DNA of 64,000 nt from Pictodentalium vernedei (Eukaryota; Mollusca; Scaphopoda; Dentaliida; Dentaliidae), in the NCBI GenBank assembly GCA_031216915.1, contig CM062290.1, positions 252,904,581-252,968,580 of the forward strand. Direction: 5' to 3'. Below, piece by piece: positions 11,330-23,036 of this stretch. The notes beneath the pieces were generated by a model. The model made no database searches. It saw only the letters and a list, made by a program, of their open reading frames with translations, and was not told where the DNA came from. Position numbers and translations under genes: made by a program. The first letter of the stretch is position 1. Each line of letters starts with the position of its first letter.

Positions 11330-13960
11330 AATCCCTTCATAAATATGGCCTGTAGACTGTGCTAAAGGTTTTCGGGCTTTGGGCTTGGGCAGCCATCATG
11401 GTTGAAGGATCACAACCAAAAGGGTACATTCTCATCTGGACATCATCTGGAGTGATCCTATGAAGTTACAATGAAATCCCTTCATAAATATGACCTGTAG
11501 ACTGCGCTCAAGATTTTTGGGCTTCGGGCACCTGTAGCCATCACAGTTGACCAACCACGACCAAAAGGGGATGACATCATCTAGGCATTACATGGAGTCA
11601 ACCTAACAAGTTACAATGAAATCCTTCCATAATACGACCTACAGACATGCTAAAGGTTTTGGGGCTCAGGCAACCATCAAGGCTGAATGATCATGACCAA
11701 AAGGGGACGTTCTCATCTGGACACTATTTGGCGTCATCCTACCAAGCTACAATGAAATCCCTTCATAATTATGACCTGTAGACTGTTCTAAAGGTTTTCG
11801 GGCTTTAGGCCCCTGAAGCCCAATCGTTGTCCAAAAGGGGACGTTCTCATCTAGACATTATATGAAGTCAACCTACCAAGTTACAATGAAATCCCTTCAT
11901 AAATAAAATATGACATGTAGATTGTGCTAAAGGTTTTTGGGCTTCAGGCTCGGGCAGCCATCATGGTTGAATGATCGCAACCAAAGGGGACAATCTCATC
12001 TGGGCATCATTTGGAGTGATCCTGCGAAGTTAAAATGAAATCCCTTCATAAATATGACCTGTAGACTGCGCTCAAGGTTTTCAGGCTTCGGGCACCTGTA
12101 GCCATCACAGTTGACCAATCACGACCAAAAGGGGATGTCATCATCTAGGCATTATATGGAGTCAACCTAACAAGGTTACAATGAAATCCTTCTATAAATA
12201 TAACCTTTTAGCTATGCTAAAGGGTTTTGGGCTCGGGCACCCATCAAGGCTGAATGATGACGGCCAAAATGGGAATTCTCATCTAGACATTATTTGGAGT
12301 CATCCTACCAAGTTACAATGAAATCCCTTCATAAATATGACCTGTAGACAGTGCTAAACGTTTTCGAGCTTCGGGCACCTTTAGCCGTCAAAGTTGCCCA
12401 ATCATGTCCAAAAGGGGACGTGCTCATCCAGACATTATATGAAGTCAACCTACCAAGTTACAATGAAATCCCTTCATAAATATGACCTGTAGACTGTGCT
12501 CAAGTTTTTCGGGCTTCGGGCTCGTACAGCCATCATGGTTGAATGATCGCAACCATAGGGGACAATCTCATCTGGGCATCATCTGGAGTGATCCTACGAA
12601 GTTACAATGAAAGCCCTTCATAAATATGACCTGTAGACTGTGCTCAAGGTTTTTGGGCTTCGGGCCCTTGTAGTCATCATAGCTGACCAATCACGACCAA
12701 AAGGGGATGTCATCATCTAGGCATTATATGGAGTCAACCTGACAAGTTACAATGAAATCCTTCCATAAATATGACCTTTTACCTATGCTAAAGGTTTTTG
12801 GGCTCGGGCACCCATCAAGGCTGAATGATCGCGATCAAAATGGGACGTTCTCATCTAGACATTATTTGGAGTCATCCTACCAAGTTACAATGAAATCCCC
12901 TCATAAATGTGACCTGTAGACTGTGCTAAAGGTTTTTCGGCTTCGGGCATCTTTAGCCGTCACAGTTGCCCAATCATGTCCAAAAGGGGACGTTCTCATC
13001 TAGACATTTTATGAAGTTAACCTACGAAGTTACAATGAAATCCCTTCATAAATGTGACCTGTAGACTGTGCTAAAGGTTTTTGGGCTCGGGCAGCCATCA
13101 TGGCTGAATGATCGCAACCATAGGGGACAATCTCATCTGGGCGTCATCTGGAGTGATCCTAAGAAGTTACAATGAAATCTCTTCATAAATATGACCTGTA
13201 GACTGTGCTCAAGGTTTTCAGGCTTCAGGCACTTGTAGCCATTACAACTGACCAATCACGACCAAAAGGGGATGTCATCATCTAGACATTATATGGAGTC
13301 AACCTAACAGGTTACAATGAAATCCATCCATAAATATGACCTTTTGCCTATGCTAAAGGTTTTTGGGCTCGGGCATCCATCAAGGCTGCATGATCGCGAT
13401 CAAAATGGGACCTTCTCATCTAGACATTATTTGGAGTCATCCTACCAAGTTACTATGAAATCCCTTCATAAATATGACCTCTATACTGTGCTAAAGGCTT
13501 TTGGGCTTCGGGCCCTTGTAGCCGTCACAGTTGCCCAATCACATCCAAAAGGGGACTTTCTCATCTAGACATTGTATGAAGTCAACCCACCAAGTTACAA
13601 TGAAATTCCTCAATAAATATGACCTGTTGACTGTGCTAAAGGTTTTCGGGTTTTGGGCTCAGGCAGTCATCACGGTTGGCAGATCATGCCCAAATGGGGA
13701 AATTCTCATCTAGACATCATAAGGAGTCATCCTACCAAGTTACAATGAAATCCCTCCACATTAAACATGACCTGCAGACTGTGCTAAAAGTTTTTGGGTT
13801 TCGGGCTTGGGCAGCCATCACGGTTGATAGATCATGCCCAAAAGGGGATGTTCTCATCTAGGCATTATACAGAGGCATCCTACCAAGTTACAATGAAATC
13901 ACTTCATAAATACGATCTGTAGACTGTGCTAATGGTTTTCGGGTTTTGGGCTCGGGCAGC
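11330..13960 (+). repeat. ~142 bp satellite with tetrameric higher-order structure
   Basis: The monomer is marked by AAGTTACAATGAAATC followed by CATAAATATGACCTGTAGAC. Four monomer types, told apart by the words before AAGTTACAATG (aacctaccaag, gtgatcc, aacctaac, gtcatcc), recur in fixed order. Type A falls near 11875, 12450, 13020 and 13590, a spacing of about 570 bp. Confidence 0.8.
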
Positions 13961-13966
13961 CATACC

Positions 13967-14403
13967 CAGGGTTCATACAAAAATTTGTTCATAAAGTTCA
14001 AGGGTTTTTCAAGGGTTTTTCAAGGGCTTCTTCTTTTTTTTCAAGGGCTACATATACTATTCAGCTTGTTGTATGAGCTCTAAAAATGTAAGATTCATGT
14101 AACACAGATCTGACTTTGGAAGTCCGGAAGTCCTGTACCCAAAGTGTGATTTGTGTTACAGTAATCTTGGTAAAACGTTCCATACTTTTTTATGTTTTTT
14201 TTTAACTGAGCGACACAAGCACAACAAACAAGTAAAAGACGAGTACACATATATTTACAATGCCCAGGAAATAGCTTGGTATTCAAGGGTTTTTCAAGAG
14301 ATTTCTGAAAGTTCAAGGGTTTCTCAAGGGCTAATTTCAAATTCCAGGGTTTTTCAAGAAAAAACTCATTTTCAAGGGTTTTTCAAGAGCTGTATGAACC
14401 CTG
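13967..14403. mobile_element. CAGGG-ended MITE with 5 bp target duplication
   Basis: Perfect 13 bp terminal inverted repeats CAGGGTTCATACA / TGTATGAACCCTG flank 437 bp. The flanks both read ATACC (13962-13966 and 14404-14408), while the second alpha-prime copy has a single ATACC at the same place (near 26819). The inside carries repeats of TTCAAGGGTTTTTCAAG near both ends and no transposase. CAGGG termini suggest a hAT-type parent, but a 5 bp duplication is shorter than the usual 8. Confidence 0.85.
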
Positions 14404-15195
14404 ATACCGGTTGCCCGATCGCAATCAAAAGGGGACGTTCTCATCTTGACATGACCCCAAACCTGCATATGAAATGTCGTGACGATCAGACAAGAACTGC
14501 GGGGTGTAGCCCGTGCTGAAGGAAAATGTGAACAGATGTCACAGACTAACAGACTCACAGACTAACAGACTTCCGCACGCGTGATGGCAATAGCTTATCT
14601 TGACTATGTCAAGTTAAGCCAAAAACTGATTGCACTAACTAAAGTACAAAATGGCTGCTGGTGGCCATTTTGAATTTCGGACTGCACCCAAAACCACTCG
14701 TTCTTGTCCCACAGTGATAGCAAAGGTACTCAAGAAGTTTCGTAAAGATCGGTTCATAAATATTATATGGCCTCTAGCCCGAGCCTTATTGGCATTTGCA
14801 GGTACAGTGCTGAAAGTAACACTAAATAGATCAAAGTTAGTCTAATTGGCATAATTTATGCACAAGAAAAAAACCTGTATTACATGTGATATATCCCATG
14901 GTACTGAACATTCACACAAACAATTATTCAAATCAGCACCTTCATTTGGACGTTCTGTGCAAAAATCTGATTGCACCTAATTTTGTACAAAATGGCTGGC
15001 AATGGCCATCTTGAATTTCGGACAGCACCCCAAAACACTCGTTCTCCTCCCACGGTGATAACAAAGGTATCCAAGATGTTTCATAAAGAACGGTTCATAA
15101 ATACGGCCTCTAGCCCGAGCCGGATTGAATTGTGGACATACAAACGACTTGCCATGGCATAAGCTCAAATTTGACTTATGTTAAAGTTGAGCTAA

Positions 15196-16081
15196 AAATG
15201 AAAGTATTTGGAGCAGTGGTATGGGGGAAGAAGATTCTTTAATGTTTTTCCCATTATTCACAGTGTTAAAAAATGCTGACTCAGCACTTTTTCAAAGTCC
15301 TGGAAAAGTACCCTATGATAAAACCGATGACAATTTTTTAGTACTATTCTTTTCTGCTGTTCCTTAGCTTCACACAAAATAAAAATTCTCAGTGCCGTGT
15401 AGTTTTGCAGATATGGTCGTTTTAATTTTTTTCTTTTTTGGGGTCCTGCGGGAGAGACGAGAAACTTTTTTGCATAAATTAGGTACTTGTGACCCAATAA
15501 GCCCTCATATCAAATTTGGTTCAAATCAGCCTCTCAGTCCAGAATATAGAAATTTTGGTACAATTCGGGCTCCCACTGGAAGCACAAATATGAACCCTGC
15601 TTATCTTTTACAAACTTATATCTCACCTTCCTAAATATCAAAAGATTCTGACAGGTGGATGTGAAAATGATTTTTGAAGAATATTCCTCATGTTGAACTA
15701 AGTTATAATTCGGTCTCCCACAGTGAGCCCAAATATGAACCCAGGGACTTGGCTTGAACAAACTTGAATCCCCCCCCCCCCCCCCCCCCCCCCCTAAGGA
15801 TGCTGCATACCAAATATCAAAAGATTCTGATTGGTGGATGTGAAGAAAAATTTTAAAGAATATTCCTCATTCTGCACTAATTTAAACATTTGGGCTCCAA
15901 TAGAGAGCCAAAATATGGACCCAGGGAATTGATTTCAATAAACCTGTGAAATAAACTTCCAAAGATGTTATATGAAATTTGAAAGCTTTTGGAGCAGTGG
16001 TTTGGGAGAAGAGTAGTTTTAAATGTTTTTCCCATTACCCACAAAGTTAAAAAATGCTGACTCAGCTCTTTTCCAAAGTCA
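15196..16081 (+). mobile_element. Beta core, continuation
   Basis: Beta core resumes after the alpha copy and runs until a delta head at 16082. A tract of 25 C at about 15770-15794 lies where ordinary beta units have a short C-run before TAAGGATGCTGC. Confidence 0.6.
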
Positions 16082-16990
16082 CAAAAAATAGGCCGATGAA
16101 ATCGTCAGATGTGTACCCATTCACGCAACTAGTAGAAAGCTGTATGACGGAGGGCCACCACAGATGCTGACATTATGTACACCATACATGGTATGGGTAC
16201 ATACAGAAATGGATTGGAGGAGTGCCTAATTTGATGGATAAAGGGTTAATATCTCCGGATCAAATTATCAGATTTACATAAAAAAACTATACAGCACAGC
16301 ACATCAGTAACCTGAATAAATATTTTAAGTAACATGATAATCGGAATAATATTTTTTGAGTTACCTCATGCCAAAGGGATTGGATGAATTTTCAATTTGA
16401 AGGATAAAGGGTTGGTATCTCACGATCAAATTATCAGATTTACACCAAAACTATACAGCTCAGCACATCAGTAACCTGAACACAAATATAAAGTAAGTTG
16501 ACAATCCAAGCAATATTTTTCAAGTTATCGAATGCCAAAGGGATTGGAGGAATTTTCAATTTGAAGGATAAAGGGTTAATATCTCAGGATTAAATTATCA
16601 GATTTACACCAAAACCTATACAGCTCGGCACATCAGTAACCTGAACACAAATATAAAGTAACTTGACAATCCAAGCAATATTTTTCAAGTTATCGAATGC
16701 CAAAAGGATTGGAGGAATTATCGATTTGAAGGATAAAGGGTTAATATCTCGGGATCAAATCATCAGATTTACACCCAAAACTTTACAGCTCAGCAAATCA
16801 GTAACCTGAACACAAATATAAAGTAACTAGACAATCCAGCAATATTTTTGAAGTTATCGAATGCCAAAGGGATTGGAGGAATTTTCAATTTGAAGGATAA
16901 AGGGTTAATATCTCAGGATCAAATTATCAGATTTACACCAAAAACTATACAGAACACAAATATAAAGTAACTTGACAATCCAAGCAATAT
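16082..16990 (+). mobile_element. Delta element copy 1, tail missing
   Basis: The head is close to the complete copy at 55326 (hairpin GATGAAATCGTC, then GTGTACCCATTC). Five units of ~165 bp follow, marked GGATAAAGGGTTAATATCTC. The core stops near 16990 and gives way to beta sequence without the delta tail. Confidence 0.65.
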
Positions 16991-17233
16991 TTTTCAAGTT
17001 ATAGAGCCAATAAGATTTAAGCACACTTTTTGGGTGTGACCCTACCAAGGGGGGAGTCAACTTGATTTGAACAAAATCAAAATGAGATGTCATTTCAAAC
17101 TATTATCTCAAATTTCACTTAATTCAGTTCAGTGGTTTTGGAGAAGATGCAAACACCATGTTCACTGACGACAGATGACAGACAGCGAGTGATCGCTATA
17201 GCTCCCCTGACTGAAAGTGAGGTCAGCTAATAA
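16991..17233 (+). mobile_element. Beta right end
   Basis: Sequence AAGATTTAAGCACACTTTTTGGGTG matches the end of the beta fragment near 7135. It finishes with a CTGACTGAAAGTGAGG hairpin and TCAGCTAA, directly followed by an iota head. Confidence 0.6.
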
Positions 17234-17593
17234 ATGAAAGTGTCAATGACACTGTAGTTTAACCTGACAAACTTGACCTTTGTAAGTTATAAGAAAAATG
17301 GCAAAATTGAAGATCATTGGGACCAATGTTATTTGATAAAATTTCAACATAACAGCATTGTGTGTGCACAACGTCACAGTAATCCATGCATTTTTAAATG
17401 TAAACTGTAAGGCTGGCTAAAGAAAGAATGTTGATACACATTGCTTGTGGCAATGGGGTTTTTTTTTGTTTTTTTTTATGGAAATTCATTCATAAATATA
17501 CCCTGCAGAGTGTGCAAAAGGTATAAGTTGATGCACAAATGCAGTAAGTTCAAAGGCTGGTGATAACGACAATAATTTTTTATGGAAATGAAA

Positions 17594-17989
17594 ACAAGAG
17601 GCCCGTCACGCCTAGAGAGCTCCGCTGAGGGCCACTGATCGCATGGGCATGTTTTCTAATACTAATATTGTTACAAACTTTAGCCGAAAAATATTCAGCG
17701 GTTCAGAAATTATGGCTTGGACAAACAAATATCAAAAATATCTTAAGATTTTCTTGAACCTGTGACCTTGACCCTGTGGATTTACAGAACGCAGAATAAT
17801 TGATGACACACCGTCTATTGATAATACATATTGTTATGAAGTTTGGTGGAAAAATATTCAGCAGTTTAAAAATTATGGCTCGGACAAATAAAATGTTGAC
17901 GACGGACGGACGGACAGACGGACGACAGACGACGGACGACGGACGAATCAGTATAAGAAAAGCTCTGCTGACTTTGTCAGCGGAGCTAA
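17594..17989 (+). mobile_element. Eta element, complete, 396 bp
   Basis: The head is ACAAGAGGCCCGTCACGCCT then AGCTCCGCTGA. The tail hairpin is GCTGAC-TTT-GTCAGC then GGAGCTAA. AGCTCCGCTGA and TCAGCGGAGCT form perfect 11 bp subterminal inverted repeats. A (GACG)n tract lies at about 17895-17945. This is the smallest complete copy and shows the minimal architecture of the set. Confidence 0.8.
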
Positions 17990-18416
17990 AAAGCAATAGC
18001 TCACATCTAAAGATCACCTCGAACACACAAACCAAGTTTCAAAGTGATCGATCATAAATGTGCCCTGAAGTGTGTGTTAAAGCAAAATATTGAGGTCTGA
18101 CTAAACCAAGTTTAAAAGTCAGAGGCAACATTTTTTTACGGAAATGGAAGAAAATCGACAGCTCCCATATAGATGTCACCCCAAACAAGCACAACAAGTT
18201 TGCAAGCGAACCAATCATAAATGTGCCCTGCAGGGAGTGTCAAAGGGAAATATTGATGCTTAACTGCACTAAGTTTTTACTAAGTTCATCGAAGGTCATT
18301 GCCAGTGGCAACATTTTTTTGATGGAAATCGATGAAAATCGATAGCTTCCATCTAGAGGTAACCCCAAACAAGCATACAAAGTTTCAAACCGATCTGATC
18401 ATAAATGTGCCCTGTA

Positions 18417-18783
18417 TTATATTTATTTATTTATTGATGTTTAAGGTCACATATTTATGCACAAAGGCTAATCATGACCGTGACAGTTTTACGGGTGGAG
18501 GAAGCCGGAGTACCCGGAGAGAACCACCGAGCAACGACGAGCAGCTGCCAGCTCCCCAACATCGTAACTCCGCACTGCAACACAGGCAGGGTTAGATTGG
18601 TTGAAGACATGCGCACCATCGACATGCAGTACGCCTTAGTACACGGCGTCACCGTGCCCCCACGCGGGCAATGGAGATGAAGTGTCTTGCCCAAGGACAC
18701 AACGCGGTTGCCGCAGGTGGGATTCGAACCGAGGACCTCTCGGCTTGCAGCCTGCACCTCTACCTACTGAGCCACCGCGCTCC
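18417..18783 (-). mobile_element. tRNA-derived SINE, full length
   Basis: The minus strand begins GGGAGCGCGGTGGCTCAGTAGG, with an A box TGGCTCAGTAGG (18763-18774) and a B box GGTTCGAATCC (18720-18730), the internal promoter of RNA polymerase III. A body with TGTGTCCTTGGGCAAGACAC follows and it ends in a TAAATAAATAAAT tail. Flanks ATGTGCCCTGTA (18405-18416) and ATGTGCCTGTA (18784-18794) are an 11-12 bp target duplication, as made by LINE-type reverse transcription. Confidence 0.88.
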
Positions 18784-19115
18784 CATGTGCCTGTAGGGCA
18801 CGCCAAAGAAATATATTGATGCCTGACTAAACTCAGTTCAAAGATTGTTGCCAGAGGCAACATTTTTGGATGGACAGAAATGGAAGAAAATCGATAACTC
18901 CCATCTGAAGGTCACCCTAAACAAGCATACCAGGTTTCAAAGCAATCCAATCATAAATGTGCCCTGTAGGGTGTGCCAAAGGGAAATATTTTTTGACGGA
19001 AATTGAAGAAAATCGATTGCTCCCGTCTAGAGGTCTCCACAAACAAGCATACCAAGTTTCAAAGTGATCTGATCATAAATGCGATCTGCGAGGTGTGTCA
19101 AAGGAAATTGTGGAC

Positions 19116-19301
19116 GTACGTACTAAACTACTAACGTACTTACGTACGCCGAAAGGATTTCGGGCTTCAGGATTTGGGCCTGTGTAGCCATCATGGTAGA
19201 CTGCCTGCAACCAAAAAGGGATGGCCTCATCTATACATTATACTGAATCATCCTACCAAGTTACAATGAAATCCCTTCATAAATACGACCGGAAATGGAA
19301 A
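19116..19301 (+). mobile_element. Alpha-prime core fragment
   Basis: One satellite monomer (TTTCGGGCTTCAGG ... AAGTTACAATGAAATCCC) lies between iota sequence and the alpha head at 19302. Neither alpha-prime end is present. Confidence 0.6.
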
Positions 19302-21138
19302 ATGAAAGTGTCAATGACACTGTAGCTCAACTTGTTAAGACATGTGCATGTATAGTATGTGACACAATAATGACAAAGAACTCGGTAATGACCTGATAAC
19401 AAAGGTACAGGTAAAGTATTGTAACGGTCTGTAAATAAATACTGACCGTAGCCTGTAACAAATGTATAGGTGAAGTATTGTAAAGGTGGGTGACAGTCAG
19501 AAGTTAAACTAGAAAAGAAATCTTTTGAGTCCCAGAGTCCCAGAGCGGGTCTGACTCAACCCAAAAATATTTGTTCTCATAGCACAATGATAACAAAGGC
19601 ACCCCAAAACACACTCATTCCTGTCCCAAGGTGAAAACAAAGGTACCCAAGAAGTTTTGTGAAGATCAGTTCATAAATACGAGCTGTATAGAACTTGTGA
19701 CAAAAAACTGATTGGACCTAATTTCGGTACAAAATGGCCACTGGCAGCCATCTTGAATTTTGGACCGTACCCAGAAACACTCATTCTTGTCCCAAGGTGA
19801 TAACAAAGGTACCCAAGAAGTTTTGTGAAGATCGGTTCATAAATACAGCCTCTACCCTGAGCCGTATTGACATGTGTGCTTACATTGTGTAAGTAGCACT
19901 GAATAAATCAAAGTTCATCTAATTTGCATAAATTCTGCACGAAAAAAAAACCTCTTACAATATGTGATGTATTCCATGTTACTAAACATTCATACAAAAA
20001 GTTTATTCAAATCAGAACTTTCATACAGAAGTTCTGTACAAAAGACTGATTGCACTAATTTTGGTACAAAATGGCTGCTGGTGGCCATCTTGAATTTCGG
20101 ACCACACCCAAAAACACTCGCTCTCATCCCACTGTGATAACAAAGGTACCCAAGAAGTTTCGTAAAGATTGGTTCATAAATATGGCCTCTAGTCTAAGCT
20201 GTATAGAAGTTGTGTACAAAAACGGATTAGACCTAATTTCGGTACAAAATTGCCACTGGCAGCCATCTTGAATTTTAGACCGCACTCAGAAACACTCGTT
20301 CTCATCCCAAGGTGATAACAAAGGTACCCAAGACATTTCATGAAGATCAGTTCATAAATACAGACTCTAGTCTGAACCGTATTGACATGTGTACTTACTG
20401 TGTGTAAGTCGCACTGAAAAAATCAAAGCTCATCTAATTTGCATAATTTCTGCACGAGAAAAAAACCTGTATTATATGTGATGTATCCCATGGTACTAAA
20501 CATTCACAGAAAAAATTATTCAAATCAGTGGTTTCATATGGAAGTTCTGTGCAAAAATCTGATTGCACCCAATTTTGTACAAAATGGCTGCCATCGGCCA
20601 TCTTGAATTTTGGACCGGACCCCAAAACCCTCGTTCTCGTCCCACGGTGATACCAAAGGTACCCAAGAAGTTTCCTAAAGATCGGTTCATAAATACGGCC
20701 TCTAGCCCGAGCCGTATTGGCATTTGCCCTTACAGTGCTGAAAGTAACACCAAAAAACAACAAAATTAGTCTAATTTGCACAATTTACGCACGAGAAAAA
20801 ACCCGTATTATATGTGATGTATCCCATGGTACTAAACATTCAAACAAAAAATTATTCAAATCAGAGCTTTCATATGGAAGTTCTGTATAAAAAACAGATT
20901 TCTGCATCATTGGTACAAAATGGCGGCTGGCAGCCATCTTGAATTTCAGACCACACCCAAAAACACTCGTTCTCGTCCCACGGTCATAACAAAGGTACCA
21001 AAGAAGTTTCGTAAAGATCGGTTCATAAATACGGCCTCTAGCCCGAGCCGTATCCAATTGTTGACGTACGGACAGATGGCCAGACGGACCACGGGCCATG
21101 ACAAAAGCTCAAATTTGGCTTTGCCAAAGTTGAGCTAA
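19302..21138 (+). mobile_element. Alpha element copy 3, complete, 1.8 kb
   Basis: The head hairpin and TAGCTCAACTTG start the copy; the tail is TTTGGC-TTT-GCCAAA followed by GTTGAGCTAA. TAGCTCAACTT and AAGTTGAGCTA pair. Five core half-units carry the ATGGC...GCCAT pair; GACGTACGGACAG precedes the tail. Confidence 0.85.
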
Positions 21139-21957
21139 AAATGGACAAATGAAAACTACATACCGTACTGATCTGGGAATAAACCCACAATCAAAAATAA
21201 GCCCACATAAAAACTTTTCAGATTTTAGAGTGCCGTGCTTGTAAATAAGCCCAGTCCTTGACTTTGTAATGACAACATCGATGACAGCCATGCTGGAACA
21301 TGTAAGTTGTTACAATGAAAAAGAACCATTTACCTTATGCAAATGACATAAAAATTTGTTATTTTAATTATTTCTTTTTCAAATGTTTCAAAAAAATTCA
21401 ACAAAAATATATCATGTGGTTTTGTTCAAGCTGTTTTACAATTTTTTTTTCCAACTGTTCAATTTGTAAATTATGCAGGTACATGCAGCCGATTCATTGG
21501 ATAAAGGGTTAATGCATCTTTGTTATGGGATGGAGTCACTTTTTGTACACTTGACCTCTCAAAAAAAACCCTCACCCATCTAGTTTTGCCCTCTTTTTAC
21601 TTCACTCTCACCCTGGGCTTATTCCTGTGTCAGTATGGTATCCCACCTTATAAAAGGGGTTTGGGGGGGGGGGGGGGGTGTCAGACCTTGCATTTTGAAA
21701 TAATATCAAGGCCTAGCATTAGCCCTCTAGAATGGACTTATGGGGCCTACCTTTGTGTTGTCTGGGCCTATTTTCATTAAACTCTATGCTCAAATTTTAT
21801 TTTCTCAGGGCCTAGTGATTGGCCTGAAAAAAACCTCTTCTGGGATGACCTCAGGTCCTATCAGCCTGGGCTTTGACAAAATGCAAGAACTAGAGTTGTA
21901 TAATTAACTGTAAAACACTGTATTTGGTGTTTTCCACTTTACAAAGCATCAGCTTAC
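21139..21957. other. LAMP intron with a poly-G tract
   Basis: I see no TE ends and no exon. It contains about 18 G at roughly 21661-21678. Confidence 0.45.
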
Positions 21958-22171
21958 CCACAGCATCAGAGAATGTTGCATTTGTTATCTTTAGTTCTGC
22001 ATTTATCTCCTTCACCATGGAAGTCTTCTCTTTTTTATCATCAGCAAAGGACAAGGTCAGTGTGCTATTATTTTTCCCGAAGGTCAAAATCATTGTTGCA
22101 CTATCAGACTTGTCAGTCGCACATGTTCCACTCACAGCGACCATATCTGGAATGTTGAATTCTCCGTGTCC
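21958..22171 (-). CDS. LAMP-like gene, middle exon of luminal domain 2
   Basis: The 214 nt exon encodes about 71 residues, GHGEFNIPDMVAVSGTC first and NATFSDAVG last. It holds the second cysteine of the domain in Ser-Gly-Thr-Cys, 36 residues after the first cysteine of the upstream exon, the spacing expected for a LAMP disulfide loop. The alternating TMILTFGKNNSTLTLSF segment fits the family's beta-prism strands; NST and NAT are sequons. The acceptor is TATTTTTAATTCAG and the donor GTG-G|GTAAGC. It enters in phase 0 and leaves in phase 1, which agrees with both neighbouring exons. The product would sit in the late endosome or lysosome membrane with this domain in the lumen. Confidence 0.85.
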
Positions 22172-22511
22172 CTGAATTAAAAATAGCAAAAATTGTTCAA
22201 CTATGGAAAGTTTAGAATAATGTATTCTGTGATCATAAATTTTCTATGCCAAGATCTATGCTAAGACCAAATGGAGTTATATATCAGTAGAAAACTTCCC
22301 AGTAGGTCCTTTTTTGGAAGACACTGGGTTGGGCACAGCAAAGCTTTGAAATTCAATTCAATTCAATTCAATTCAATTCAAAATTGTCCAAATGATTTGA
22401 TTTGATTTGAGCCACATTGATTCAGAAATTTTTCAAATTGTTGAGATGTTCTCCAAAATCGTACAAATTGTCTTCACCTGAACTTTACTTCTGTTATCAG
22501 GTCTCTTGTAT
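22172..22511. repeat. LAMP intron with (ATTCA)n microsatellite
   Basis: A pentamer ATTCA tract covers about 22351-22382, followed by a short (GATTT)n run. The stretch ends in CTCTTGTATACAAGAG, a 16 bp palindrome formed where the next beta-like head starts. Confidence 0.6.
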
Positions 22512-23036
22512 ACAAGAGGCCTGATGGTAGAAGATCTTGAGGAGGTTTCACTTGCAATATCTCAGACTGATCTGAAGAATTTAAACAGAAGAACATTTGT
22601 GCAAATGTTTCATTTCTATAACTAATTTCCAGAAATTTTGAACCAATTAATATCACCCCATCGATTCTTGAAATAGAAATTTTAGGTGGAGCCCAAAATG
22701 GGCATGCTCCCACAGAGAACCCAAATATTCACCTACAAACTTGCCTGGAACAAGCTATAATTTTCACCACCAAAGAAAGTTCCATACCAAATATCAAAAC
22801 ATTCTCTGGTGGTTCCTGAGATTTTTAAAGATTTTTAGGCTTTTTGGGTATTAACCCCATCCCGAAGATGACAGCAGCTTCATTTGAACAAAGCAGGATG
22901 GGTACACTCCATATATGGTCTGTGCCATATATATGTCATATATGTATGAATTTGGACCAGTAGTTTTGAAGACAAGTTTCAAAAGTTAACAGATGACAGA
23001 CGTCAGACATCAAGTAATGCCAAGTCAGTTGAGTTA
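22512..23036 (+). mobile_element. Degenerate beta-like element
   Basis: The head ACAAGAGGCCTGATGG and the tail CAGTTGAGTTAA are both diverged. The core (CACAGAGAACCCAAATATTCACCTAC) resembles 40860-40930 more than the common beta copies. The alpha-prime head at 23037 abuts the tail. Confidence 0.5.

Larger units (their letters stand above)
11049..14622 (+). mobile_element. Alpha-prime element copy 1, 3.6 kb
   Basis: It shares the ATGAAAG-AGTGTCAATGACACT head with alpha but continues GTAGCTTAACTTGTGTG. Its tail is the CTTGAC-TAT-GTCAAG hairpin followed by TTAAGCCAA. The subterminal repeats TAGCTTAACTTG and CAAGTTAAGC pair with each other, and differ from alpha at the same position in both ends (T for C, A for G), a compensated change. 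The core is a ~142 bp satellite with no similarity to the alpha core. Confidence 0.8.
9840..15195 (+). mobile_element. Alpha element copy 2, split by an alpha-prime element
   Basis: The head (hairpin plus GCAGCTCAACTTG) is at 9840. The core runs to 11048, where alpha-prime is inserted in the A-run of TACAAAAAACTGATTG; the core resumes at 14623. The tail GTTGAGCTAA ends at 15195. Reading across the insert restores the standard alpha unit with no duplicated bases. Confidence 0.78.
17234..19115 (+). mobile_element. Iota element copy 1, carrying an eta element and a SINE
   Basis: It has the alpha-type head hairpin followed by GTAGTTTAACCTGACAAACTTG. The core has ~175 bp units marked AATCGATAGCTCCCATCTAGAGGTC and ATAAATGTGCCCTG. 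Eta (17594-17989) and the SINE (18417-18783) interrupt it. No tail is seen; near 19116 it passes into alpha-prime-like sequence. Confidence 0.65.

Noticed and set aside
18719-18783. tRNA gene
   Set aside because: A and B boxes are present but the sequence runs straight into a SINE body with a target duplication, and an acceptor stem cannot be closed.
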